15,687 bases of DNA from Acanthamoeba lenticulata (GCA_002179805.1 NAVB01001333.1:1-15687), one strand, 5' to 3'; numbered from the stretch's first letter, positions 7,447 to 15,687 are shown. Numbers and translations are program-made. The notes: generated by a model from the sequence alone, not told the origin.

Positions 7447-9889
7447 ATGTCGACGCCGAGACTGACCATCGTTGCCATACTGGTCATTGCGCTCTTGGCC
7501 CTGTGTCTCGTGAAAACCACTGATGGCACATGCTACGTCGTACGGCTTCGCCCCCCATAGTAAAGGCTCATCATCTGGGTTTGTATTTATTTTAAGTTGA
7601 TGACAACCAACCAGACTGGAGGCCCCGCCCAGCCGGATCCTTGGTGTTCTCCCCCAGATTACCCACGTTGCCTGCGTACGTTCTTGTTGTGGTGTTATGT
7701 TCTCTGCCCGCTCGCACTCAGTGACCCCCTCCCTCGCAGCCTCGTTCGGGTACTCGGCCTCCCCACTCCCGTCTGGCGAGACCTACATGAGTTTCTATTC
7801 GTGGATTCTTGATGTGCTTGGTACGAGATGATAATTATTGCCAAAATTGCGCGGATTTATATATCCGAATATTAAGGATTAATTCGGAATATTGTTTTTC
7901 TTGTTTTATTTTTAACCTGGACCACCGTTCACATCACAACTTGTAGGCACCGACAATGTGAGTGTCCAGAAACGCTACATCGACACCGCCACGACCAACC
8001 CCAACATCTTCTTCGCTCCAAACCAAACGGGCTGCTACGTCAACCTGACCTTCGTGTACGAGGTGGCGTCGTTTCGGAGTAAGATGGGCATCTTCACGTT
8101 CCCCAAGAACAACGTGCCCACAACCGTCTCCGACATTCCGGACAGCTCGCTCAAGCTGCTCTTCAACGAGACGTCGGTGGACTGCAAGCTCACCCAATCC
8201 GGCGACTCGTGCCTCTCGCCCGGCTCGACGCACCTGCTCGGGCCCTACACGAGCGCCGACGCGGTCGGGTTCTTCTTGGACCGCAACCTCATCTGCAAGG
8301 ACAATCCCCAGACGTTCTACTCGATCGACTCCCTGAACACCAAGCAGACGACCAAGCGGCTCCTGGCCGTACTGCGCGACCCCAACACCAGGCGCGTCTA
8401 CGTCAGCTGGGAGGACGCGCCCGACGGCACAAACAAGCTCGACTACAACGACAACATGTACTCGATCACCTCCAACTGCACGCTCGACTACACCAAGATC
8501 CCGTGCGCCAACGTCACCTCCTGCCGCAACCGGAACCAGACCCTCGACACCGAACAATGCACGTGCATCTGCGCCAACCAGGCGAGTACGACCTGCCTGA
8601 CGACGACGCGCCACTATTACAACACGGACACCTGCTCCTGCGCGTGCCGCAAGCCGACGTCGTGCCCCTCGCCCCAGTTCTGGAACGCCACCTCGTGTCA
8701 GTGTGAGTGCCCGATCCGCGGAACGTGCACAGCCCCCAACTTCAAGTGGAACGCCACGCTGGCCGGCTGCGGCTGCAAGTGCCCGCCGACCGCGCTCGAG
8801 GCCACCGGAGCCGAGTGCCCCAACAGCTTCTACAAGTGGAACCCCGACGGGAGCTGCACTTGCGTGTGCCCCACGAGCGAGCCGGCCGGCGCACAGTGCG
8901 CGGCCAAGGGCCTCGGCAACCTGAAGTGGAACTCGAAGACGTGCGGCTGCACGTGCCCGACGAGCGGCACCTGCAAGGTGGCCAACCAGAAGTGGAACGC
9001 AAGCAACAGCGCCGACGTGTGCGGCTGCCAGTGCCCTGCCACGCCCGAGCTCGCCGGGACGTCGTGTCCGGGCAACCGCAAGTGGAACAGCTCGCGCGAG
9101 ACGTGCGCGTGCTATTGCCCGGCCGAAGCCCCGGCCGACAGCCCGTGCACTGGCAACTTTGTCTGGAACTCGACCCTGAGCGAGTGCGATTGCTACTGCC
9201 CGCTGACCCCGCCCGACGGCAAGTGCCCGGGCGTCCAGGTCTGGAACCGTGATTTCTGCCAGTGCATGTGCCCGACCGACGACCCGTGCTTTAAGAAGAG
9301 CACGCAGTGCAAGCAGTTCCAGTGCAGCGAGCAGACGGGCCAGTGCCAGCTCGTCTACGAGGACGTCTGCGCCACGCAGAAGCTACAGTTCAACACGACC
9401 GGCTGCCTGGCGTGGCTCTGCGACGACAGCCTGGGCTGCGTGCGCCAGGCCACCAACTCGTGCTGCACCAACTACACGGACTGCGCGTCGTGCGCGCTCG
9501 TGGACGGCTGTGATTGGCTCAACGGCGCCTACTGCGATGTCTCGGGCCAGGTTCTCACGTCGCCCCTCGACAAGCCGGACCACCCGAACTGCAACCCGAG
9601 CACGGGCCTCTCGGCCGGCCAGACGGCGGGCATCACCGTCGGCATCGTGGCCGGCGTCAGCGTCGGCGTCGGCGGCGCCGCCGCGCTGCTGGCCGCCGGG
9701 TACATCGCCTACCGCCTCCTCAACAGGCCGCCCATTCCGGACCAGCTGCCCACCATCGAGAACCTCGACGCCGAGACCGGGACGGGTGACAACCCGCTCT
9801 TCCACGGCAATCAGGTCGAGATGACCAACCCCATGTTCGCCGGCAGTGGTGGGGCCGCTCCCGTCCCATCCGATCTCCACACTCTCTGA
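7447..9889 (+). CDS. Mannose-binding-protein-like surface receptor with DUF4114-like and CXCXC repeats (4 exons, 731 aa)
   Basis: Exons 7447-7539, 7597-7675, 7740-7820 and 7947-9889, all GT-AG and in frame. Residues 1-27 are a signal peptide. About residues 178-260 match the DUF4114 pattern: VGFFLDRN, the Leu-Asn of DSLNT, and VSWEDAPDG with LDYNDNMYSI. Residues 289-526 carry ten CXCXC motifs (CTCIC, CSCAC, CQCEC, CGCKC, CTCVC, CGCTC, CGCQC, CACYC, CDCYC, CQCMC), most preceded by a conserved Trp-Asn. Two CTDC-like Cys modules and a PSI-like module (CCTNYTDCASC...) follow. A GxxxG-rich membrane span lies at about 645-675, then a 56-residue tail with NPLF (700-703) and NPMF (712-715). This is the architecture described for the Acanthamoeba MBP, a mannose-binding adhesin. 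It is somewhat shorter than the published 833 aa and has fewer CXCXC motifs, so a paralogue or relative is likely. Mannose binding is inferred. Confidence 0.88.
7852..7887 (+). repeat. Two adjacent short hairpins in intron 3 of the MBP-like gene
   Basis: CGGAT (7852-7856) pairs with ATCCG (7863-7867), and CCGAAT (7865-7870) pairs with ATTCGG (7882-7887). The two share CCG, so the folds are mutually exclusive. They sit in the longest (126 nt) and most AT-rich intron of the gene. Confidence 0.6.
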
Positions 9890-10038
9890 GGCAGGTTTGG
9901 TTTGCCATCAGAAAGTACAAGTACTTTTTGTAGTTCTACGTTGTTATCATCATATATTCATTTCTTTAATTGAAAAAAAAAAAAAAAAATGCCACTGGAA
10001 TGGCCATTTAAGCATAAGCGAACGGTCCATGTTGGAAA
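9890..10038. other. Shared 3' region of two convergent genes, with A17 tract
   Basis: Only 149 nt separate the receptor stop codon (plus strand) from the serpin stop codon (minus strand), so both must polyadenylate here. It is AT-rich and contains 17 consecutive A at 9973-9989. No AATAAA was found on either strand. Confidence 0.6.
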
Positions 10039-11371
10039 CTAGCAAGCCTCATCGGGGTTGAGCACCTTGCCCAAGAACAGTGGGCACATTAAGCGCGTGT
10101 GGTAAAGCACAAACACAAACGGCCTGTTGACCACAAATTTCTTTGGCAGGCAATTTGTTTGCATCCTCATCGCAGATGCAGCTGAAGCTTCTGTGCCCTC
10201 TTCGTTGACCTCGACACAAGCCTTGTGGTACACCTGGCCAACGAAAAGACCCCTTGCAGGACAACACCACAACGTTTTGTTCATCAGTCAGCTGTCAGTC
10301 GGAGTACTGCAGCAAGGTGGGCGTACTCGGTAGGCGAGTCTGGAGCGACCATGCCTCGAAAGTCGGCAGTGGTGAACTTGAAGGGCTCGGTCACACCCAT
10401 GTCCTTGAGCACCTGTGACAGCTCGACCTCAAACTCAAACTTGAACCGCGGCAGCTCAATGTTGACCTTTTTTTTGCGGAGAGACTGGTGTTGTTCGACG
10501 ACCTGTTTAAGGTTGCTCTCTGCCACGAGCTGCTCGTCAACATGTCACCAACATGTTGTCGAGCGCAGACTACAATTGTCAGTAGCCAGCAGCAGTAGGA
10601 CGAGAGGGGGTCGAAGGAACGAACCGATTCGAGAGCGGCGGATGAGTTCTCATGTGGCAGAAGCACGAGCATGACGATATCTATGTCCTTGTAGGGCAAC
10701 TCTACCATGGCGTGGCTGTTGAACGAGGCGTAGCCGACCTCGAACTCCTGTTGCATCATGCGGACGCGTTTAGTGGCGGAGCCGCCGAGAAGGTGGAAGT
10801 CCTTGTCGCTCGTGCACTCTTCCTCGAAGGGTTCCTGCCAGGCGCCCTTGAAGTGGATGGCGTTGGTGAGCACCAATGGGGTGTTTGTTTTGAGCGAGCC
10901 TGAAGGCAGGAGGTTCTTAATCTTGTTCTTGGTCTTCTGATCGACCCACGCGTTGATGGTGTGGCGCGCTGCCTCGGTCTGGTCAAAGTCGACAGTGCGC
11001 GCCTCGGCCAGCAGCGCTTGCGTGCGGATCGCAAAGTGGGGGTCAAGCTTGAAGCGGTCGGCCACCCACAGGGCGTTGGCCACCGACAGTGAGGCGCCGG
11101 AGACCAGTGAGGCCATGTCGTAGCGCATCTCCTCGTCGTCAGAGTCAGCTTGGTAGCCGATGGCCGTCTTCAGCTGGGCCGCCGAGTCTCCGCTGGCGCC
11201 CTGGAGCACGAGGGCCAGCGCGGAGGCCACACTGAAGGGCGACACGAACACATTGGCGTCCACAGAAGCTGTCGCGGCAGCACGCCTGAAGAGGGCCGCA
11301 CAAAACGCCACGCCAAGCTTACCAGCTCGCTGCGCAGCGGCGTAGTCAACTTGGCTAGCGGTACCGTCCAT
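10039..11371 (-). CDS. Serpin-family protease inhibitor (3 exons, 387 aa)
   Basis: Exons 11371-10625, 10529-10308 and 10233-10039, all joined in phase 0. Serpin landmarks appear in order: NVFVSPFSVASALALVLQGA, VANALWVADRF, NAWVDQKTKNKIKNLLP, LTNAIHFKGAWQEPF, MVELPYKDIDIVMLVLLP, VNIELPRFKFEFEVELSQVL, TADFRGM, VYHKACVEVNEEGTEASAAS and NRPFVFVLYH...CPLFLGKVLNP. The total length is normal. The hinge EEGTEASAASA fits the inhibitory consensus (Gly at P15, Thr at P14, small residues P12-P9). Counting from the hinge and back from NRPF agree on Asn at P1 and Cys at P1'. No signal peptide is seen with the start chosen (ACAATAATGG context), so an intracellular serpin is likely. The frame stays open upstream, so a longer N-terminus cannot be excluded. 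The first donor (GTTCGT) is unusual, but splicing to the CAG at 10530 restores the family spacing exactly. Confidence 0.9.
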
Positions 11372-11969
11372 TATTGTAGAGAAGCGCACAAGAAGAGCCA
11401 AGTTTATGGATGAAAGGGTTTTTTTACCTTTTATTGTAAGTCTCTTTTCGAATGGCACAGGTATGGAAAGAGACTGTGGCCAATAAAGACAGGAATTCCA
11501 ACCAGCTTTCGTGTTTCTACCATACCGTCGGTCGAGGCTTCGATAAGCCCGAGTCGCGCTGGGCATTGATGCGGGGGGTGGGGCTGATCGTGTGGATGAT
11601 AAAAGCCAAGCAACCAGAGGTGCCCCCCTGCAAGGCGTGGAATTTTGCTTCCCATAGACAGTCATGGAGGATTTTTGTCCAATTTTAAGGTTAAATGGAT
11701 AAATCTATATTGTCATATCGCAGGAGTAGTAATTAAAAAGGGTGAAAAAGCACAGAGTGATGCGTGGCCGCAGACAAAGCAATGCCACATTCACCATCAT
11801 GTCCAGGAACTTGCTGAAAGCCATGTGTGTGCAGAGCGTCTCTAAACGCACTCACTCGGGCCACTACATCAACCATGCTGGCCAGGGACGGCAGAATGCC
11901 TGCAAAATTAAATAGTAAATAAATACAGTTTTTAAAAAATGTAACAAAACAACACCAACCTGGTTGTTG
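11372..11969. other. Region between the serpin start and the 3' LTR
   Basis: On the minus strand this is the presumed serpin promoter. The part next to the gene is unremarkable. The part next to the LTR holds an exon-like fragment (11733-11899) preceded by an AT-rich, intron-like stretch (11900-11969). No other gene is supported. Confidence 0.5.
11733..11899 (-). other. Exon-like fragment downstream of the 3' LTR
   Basis: On the minus strand, CTATTTAATTTTGCAG at 11915-11900 is a good 3' splice site with upstream A/T-rich sequence. The following frame reads ILPSLASMVDVVARVSAF... and stays open to a TAA at 11735-11733. Inside it, CGA is followed by GTGAGTGCG, a strong donor, and a CAG lies about 40 nt later, so the fragment may itself be split. 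No family is recognised. It could be a surviving exon of a gene interrupted by the retrotransposon, or chance. Confidence 0.3.
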
Positions 11970-12295
11970 TGTTGCGAGGAACGAGGCTATGAATATGGTA
12001 GAGAGTGTTTATTGTGTGTGAAGGAACTGATGAAGGTTACAGAGGAGAGGATGCGTTTAAGTAGTGCAGTTGCGGGCGTGTGCAACGAGGTGACGGTGGC
12101 GTTGCAGGGCAGCGCCACCTGTGCCGATGTTGCACGTTGAAGGTCCCGGCTGGCTGTAACCGGAGAGATCCTTCGACGTAACTCGGCAATTTCGGCCGAT
12201 AAAAGATACCTAATTAGTACTTGCAGAGAAAACGTTAGTTTCTCTGCAAGTTTCTTTAGAAGTACATAGAGCGTCGACAGTGGTCAACGCCAACA
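11970..12295 (-). mobile_element. 3' long terminal repeat of a Ty1/copia element
   Basis: On the minus strand the sequence begins TGTTGGCG at 12295 and ends CGCAACA at 11970, giving the perfect TGTTG/CAACA termini typical of LTRs (326 nt). It starts 20 nt after the pol stop codon, preceded by the short purine run GGAGGGG (12304-12298), a candidate polypurine tract. Inside are a TATA-like CTACTTAAACG near 12064 and an AATAAA at 12013-12008, in the right order for U3-R-U5. An alternative end at 11965 exists because CAACA is repeated. The matching 5' LTR lies outside the window, so length and target duplication cannot be checked. Confidence 0.75.
12219..12251. repeat. Perfect 13-bp inverted repeat in the U3 part of the LTR
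   Basis: ACTTGCAGAGAAA (12219-12231) and TTTCTCTGCAAGT (12239-12251) are exact complements around a 7-nt spacer. It lies between the LTR edge and the TATA-like site, where retrotransposon enhancers usually sit. Confidence 0.9.
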
Positions 12296-12315
12296 CGCCC
12301 CTCCAGCGGAACGCG

Positions 12316-15300
12316 TCAGTTTCCGAGACCCAGGATGGCCTTGAGCTCGGAGAAGCGCCCGATCGGGAGCGCCTTTGTGAGCACGTCGGCCGGCATGTAC
12401 TCGGTCGGGCAGTAGCGAAGTAGAAGGTGCCCAAGAGCGATGGAGTCGCGTAGATGGGCCAGCTTGATGTCGTAATGCTTCATCCTCGCGTGGAAAGCGT
12501 GGATGGGCTGGTTGGCGAGGTGAAGTGCGCTCTGATTGTCGTTGTGCAGGCGCATTGTCACGTCGCCGAAGCCGAGCTGCTGCATCAGGCGTCTCACGTA
12601 GAGAGCCTGCTTGGCGCCCTCAGAGAGAGAGGTCAGCTCTGCCTCCGTTGAAGACAGAGCAACGGTAGTCTGGCCGCGTGCCAGCCACATGATCGGTCCG
12701 CCGCCGAACATGAAGACGTAACCGGTGACAGACTTTCGGTCGATCACGTTGCCGCCCCAGTCGGCGTCAGAGTAGCCGACGGGAACGTGGAGTGGCTGGC
12801 GCTGGTTGTAGACAGAGAATCTGTCATGTCTGCGCCCGTAGGTGATCATCAGGTCGCGCGTCCCGTTGAGATAGCGTAGGACACGCTTGACAGCACTCCA
12901 GTGGACGTTGTCGAAGGCATCCACATGGCGGCTGAGCACATGGACGGCGAAGGCAATGTCTGGTCTGGAGGCGAGCGCCAGGTAGAGAAGAGAGCCGACG
13001 GCTTGTCTGTAAGGGATGTCCTTACAGGTCTCGGGGGTTCGCTCCAGCTTGGAGAGAACGAGGCCATGGACCATCGGCGTCGGTGCAGGCTTGGAGTCGT
13101 TCATGTTGAACTTCTCCAGGATGTTGTTGATGTGGCCTCGCTGACGAAGCTGGATGGTGTGGGCGCCCCTGTCGCGCAGCACTTCGACGCCGAGGATGGA
13201 GCTCGCAACACCCAAATCCTTGGTCTGGATCTTGGCCGAGAGCTCTTTCTTGACTTGGTCGACGCGGGCGCGCGAGCCGATCAGAAGGCAGTCGTCAACG
13301 TAGACGGACACAATCGTCGGCAGGCGGTCGCCCTGTGTGCGCCTGATGTAGATACAGGGATCTGCTTCGAGCGGCACGAAGTTGAGGGCCTTCATGTGAG
13401 CGTCGAAGGCGCGGTTCCAGAGCAGAGGCGCCTGCTTGAGCCCGTAAAGGCTCTTCTTCAGCAGGCACACGTAGTCAGGGTGCTCACGTGAGGTGAACCC
13501 CTCTGGCTGCGTGATGTAGATCTGGCCATCGATGTCGGCCTGGAGGAAGGCCGAGTCGACGTCGATCTGATCCACCTCGAGATCGTAGATGGTCGCAAGG
13601 CTGAGCAGCATGCGCAGGTTCTCAAGGCGAACGACTGGTGCGAATGTCTCGTCGTAGTCGATGCCGTGCTTCTGCGCGTAGCCCTTGGCAACAAGGCGCG
13701 CCTTGAACCGCTCGATGGACCCATCGGCGCGTTGCTTGATCTTGAAGACCCAGCGCGTGCCGACGGCCTTGCGGTGAGGCGGCAAAGGTACAAGAGTGTA
13801 GGTCTTGTTGCGCAGGAGGGCGTTGTGCTCATCCTCCATGGCCTTGCGCCAGCGTGCGGCGTGCTGAGAGGCGATGGCCTCCTTGAAGTTGCGCGGGGTG
13901 ATGTCTGTGAGCTGCTCTGACAGATGTAGATCGTCGTAGCGTTCTGCTGGACGCCCCTTGGTGGAGCGCGTGGATCGCCTGATTGGCTGTGCAGACGGTG
14001 TAGGAGGAGGAGGAGGAGGAGCAGAGGGAGGCTGCTTGCCTCTGCCTGTCCTCTTCGCGTAGCGCTTCGGGCGAGGGTCAATGGTGGAGGTGGCGTCAGC
14101 AGAGGATTCTGCAGACGATGATGAGGTTGAAGGTGACGACCTGTCAATCGCCCCTTCATCTTCAGCGTCATCATTGTCATCCTCATCATACCCGACAAGA
14201 TCGGGCATGAAAGGAGACGCTGGCTCACTGTCTTCGAATGTCTCATCGAGACCAGGAAGGCGAGATTCGTCCAGAGCGGCGCCGGCGCCCCTCAAGACTG
14301 GCTCGTCGAGGTCGTGCTGAGTAGGTCCGGGATCGTCGTCGTCACTGTCTGAGAGGTGCTCCACACGAGTGGCATCAACCTTGGTCGGGAGGAAGATGAC
14401 GTTGCGGGACACGGTGACGGTGCGCGAGGAGGGGACCCAGAGCCGATAGATGTTGGTGTTGGCTTGAGTGCCAAGGTAGACGGCCTCGGTCGATCTGGAG
14501 GCCAGCTTGTCCAGCTTCTGCTCACCCTGCTTGAGGAGGAAGCAGTGCGCTCCGAAGGGATGGAAGATGCCAAGATGTGGCTTCTTCCCAGACGTCACTT
14601 GGACTGGCGACAGGAAGCCTGGATTGGCGCGGGTAGGCAGCCGGTTGTTGATGTCAACAGCGTGCTTGATCGCCTCAGCCCAGAAGGCTTTGGCCATGCC
14701 GGCGGCGATCAGCATGGTGCGCGCCATCTCGACGATGGTACGGTTGTACCGCTCTGCCACGCCATTGTACTGTGGCGTGTAGGGAGGCGCTGGCTGGAAG
14801 ATGACGCTGATGGAGCGAAGGTAGTCTTCAAACTCCTTGCTGCAGTACTCGCCGCCATTGTCTGAGCGTAGGGTCCGGATCTGAGCACCGTCTGGCACGA
14901 CTGTGTTGACCAGCAGCTTGAACATGCAGAGGACCTCGCTCTTCTTTCTGATGAAGAAGACGACGGCGAAGCGGGAGAAGTCATCGATGAAGGAGACGAA
15001 ATATCGTTTCCCTCTAAACGACTCCTTGGGGAACGGGCCGCACACATCAGTGTGCACGAGCTCCCACGGTCGAGTGGTGCGTTGCGCTGGTCCCTTTCCG
15101 ACAGGCACGCGGTGATGCTTGCCTTGGATACAGGCAACACATGGGCTGAGCGAGGTTGTGCGATCAAGCTCAATGTCAGCAGCGTTGGCCGCTGCCTTGA
15201 TGAGGCGATCCTTGCTGGCGTGGCCGAGCTGTCGATGTAGTTCGTCGTAGGAGACCAGGGTCTTGGCACGGCGAGTGGGCAGGGATGGATTCCCGCCAAT

Positions 15301-15687
15301 GGTGGGCACGCTTGACGTGCTGGTCCCGCGCTCAGCCTTGGCAGGCTGAGACTTAGGTGCTGCAAGAGCAGCTAAGACTGAATGCTTGCTGCCGTTGGTC
15401 TCGTGGCAGAGCGTGTGCGCGTTGCTGGCGGACTGTCCCAGCCTGACAACGTTGCTGACTGGGAGCGTCTCCAGTGGCACGATGAGGAGGCCGGCTTGTT
15501 GTAGAATCTCGAAGACAGGCTTCGTCGAGTGACGGTGGCGGACCTCACAGCCGCCGTCGACGAGGGTGATGATGAAGCCGTTGCAGAGGAGACTGTTGGG
15601 TGAAAGAATGTTCGCCCTGAGCGCTGGCACGTAGCCAACGTTGGAAAGGACGATGTTGATGAGCCGGCCGTCGGTTCGAGTGAAGGC
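12316..15687 (-). CDS. Ty1/copia retrotransposon Pol polyprotein (5' partial, 1123 aa in window)
   Basis: One uninterrupted frame from the right edge to a TGA at 12318-12316. It starts in the C-terminal part of the protease (VPALRANILSPNSLL). Next come the GAG-pre-integrase zinc finger (HRQLGH...CVACIQGK), the integrase core with HTDVCGP, LRSDNGGEY and GVAERYNR supplying Asp, Asp and Glu, and a copia-type C-terminal domain (AVYLG...NVIF). An acidic, low-complexity linker ends in RRSTRSTKG. Reverse transcriptase follows (RWRKAMEDE, RFKARLVAKGYAQ, IDVDSAFLQADIDGQIYI, SLYGLKQAP, YVDD), then RNase H (YSDADWGG, SSTEAELTSL, HNDNQSAL, KHYDIKLAHL, ADVLTKALP). The integrase-before-RT order marks Ty1/copia rather than gypsy. 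No stop or frameshift is seen and the catalytic residues are present, so the copy is young and possibly mobile. Gag and the 5' LTR are beyond the window. Confidence 0.95.
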   Translation of the reverse strand, partial: AFTRTDGRLINIVLSNVGYVPALRANILSPNSLLCNGFIITLVDGGCEVRHRHSTKPVFEILQQAGLLIVPLETLPVSNVVRLGQSASNAHTLCHETNGSKHSVLAALAAPKSQPAKAERGTSTSSVPTIGGNPSLPTRRAKTLVSYDELHRQLGHASKDRLIKAAANAADIELDRTTSLSPCVACIQGKHHRVPVGKGPAQRTTRPWELVHTDVCGPFPKESFRGKRYFVSFIDDFSRFAVVFFIRKKSEVLCMFKLLVNTVVPDGAQIRTLRSDNGGEYCSKEFEDYLRSISVIFQPAPPYTPQYNGVAERYNRTIVEMARTMLIAAGMAKAFWAEAIKHAVDINNRLPTRANPGFLSPVQVTSGKKPHLGIFHPFGAHCFLLKQGEQKLDKLASRSTEAVYLGTQANTNIYRLWVPSSRTVTVSRNVIFLPTKVDATRVEHLSDSDDDDPGPTQHDLDEPVLRGAGAALDESRLPGLDETFEDSEPASPFMPDLVGYDEDDNDDAEDEGAIDRSSPSTSSSSAESSADATSTIDPRPKRYAKRTGRGKQPPSAPPPPPPTPSAQPIRRSTRSTKGRPAERYDDLHLSEQLTDITPRNFKEAIASQHAARWRKAMEDEHNALLRNKTYTLVPLPPHRKAVGTRWVFKIKQRADGSIERFKARLVAKGYAQKHGIDYDETFAPVVRLENLRMLLSLATIYDLEVDQIDVDSAFLQADIDGQIYITQPEGFTSREHPDYVCLLKKSLYGLKQAPLLWNRAFDAHMKALNFVPLEADPCIYIRRTQGDRLPTIVSVYVDDCLLIGSRARVDQVKKELSAKIQTKDLGVASSILGVEVLRDRGAHTIQLRQRGHINNILEKFNMNDSKPAPTPMVHGLVLSKLERTPETCKDIPYRQAVGSLLYLALASRPDIAFAVHVLSRHVDAFDNVHWSAVKRVLRYLNGTRDLMITYGRRHDRFSVYNQRQPLHVPVGYSDADWGGNVIDRKSVTGYVFMFGGGPIMWLARGQTTVALSSTEAELTSLSEGAKQALYVRRLMQQLGFGDVTMRLHNDNQSALHLANQPIHAFHARMKHYDIKLAHLRDSIALGHLLLRYCPTEYMPADVLTKALPIGRFSELKAILGLGN

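Noticed and set aside
7934..8614. 226-codon minus-strand frame over the MBP-like gene, and similar ones to 9880
   Set aside because: High GC content keeps several frames open. These antisense frames are rich in Arg, Val and Gly with no motif, while the plus frame has an ordered domain structure.
9973..9989. A17 tract as evidence of a retroposed gene
   Set aside because: The upstream gene has introns, and no target duplication was seen, so a plain A-tract in a shared 3' region is simpler.
10234..10307. Alternative serpin exon 3 starting at GLFVGQVYHK
   Set aside because: The only AG before it gives the wrong phase with every available donor. The CAG directly before GTG TAC keeps phase 0 and near-normal loop length.
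10530..10624. Apparent serpin-like SALDNMLVT in the first serpin intron and a possible frameshift there
   Set aside because: That frame hits a stop at once. Splicing 10625 to 10529 gives AALESLVAESNLKQVV with the same spacing to the ELPRF strand as alpha-1-antitrypsin, so no frameshift is needed.
1..15687. tRNA or rRNA genes, CRISPR arrays, bacterial operons
   Set aside because: Nothing with the required structure was seen; the introns and domain types indicate nuclear eukaryotic DNA.

Overview
The window is eukaryotic and looks like the genome of a free-living amoeba close to Acanthamoeba. The coding DNA is GC-rich. Genes are packed a few hundred bases apart and cut by many short introns (about 57-126 nt), most with a GTAC donor. 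The strongest pointer is a gene with the full architecture of the Acanthamoeba mannose-binding protein (MBP): signal peptide, DUF4114-like region, tandem CXCXC motifs, one membrane span and an NPLF-containing tail. All identifications come from reading motifs; no database was searched.

Layout. 1-406 (+): coding-like sequence, possibly the 3' end of a gene running in from the left; not resolved. 946-4634 (-): a 14-exon gene for an 880-residue type I membrane protein, with a beta-helix-like ectodomain of W-x-Q-x-G coils, a Ser/Pro/Thr stalk, a second globular region, one membrane span and a short basic tail. 4635-5248: divergent promoter region holding a coding-like fragment (4854-5060, +). 5249-5878 (+): two-exon dual-specificity phosphatase. 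5971-6986 (+): four-exon, four-span membrane protein with a Gln/Pro-rich tail. 6987-7446: intergenic, with a perfect 9-bp-arm palindrome. 7447-9889 (+): four-exon MBP-like receptor. 10039-11371 (-): three-exon serpin, convergent with the receptor gene. 11733-11899 (-): an exon-like fragment. 11970-12295 (-): a 3' LTR. 12316-15687 (-): an intact Ty1/copia pol reading frame that continues off the right edge.

How it fits together. Two unrelated single-pass surface proteins, a four-span membrane protein and a phosphatase suggest a neighbourhood rich in surface and signalling functions. No operon-like logic links them, and any functional link is inference. The most notable points are: the one-repeat-per-exon design of the W-x-Q-x-G receptor; a receptor tail whose NPLF and NPMF motifs have exactly the spacing of the two NPxY motifs in integrin beta tails; a serpin with an intact inhibitory hinge but a predicted Asn-Cys scissile bond; a phosphatase with a second cysteine in its P-loop; and a copia element inserted about 600 bp upstream of the serpin, just before an apparent orphan exon.
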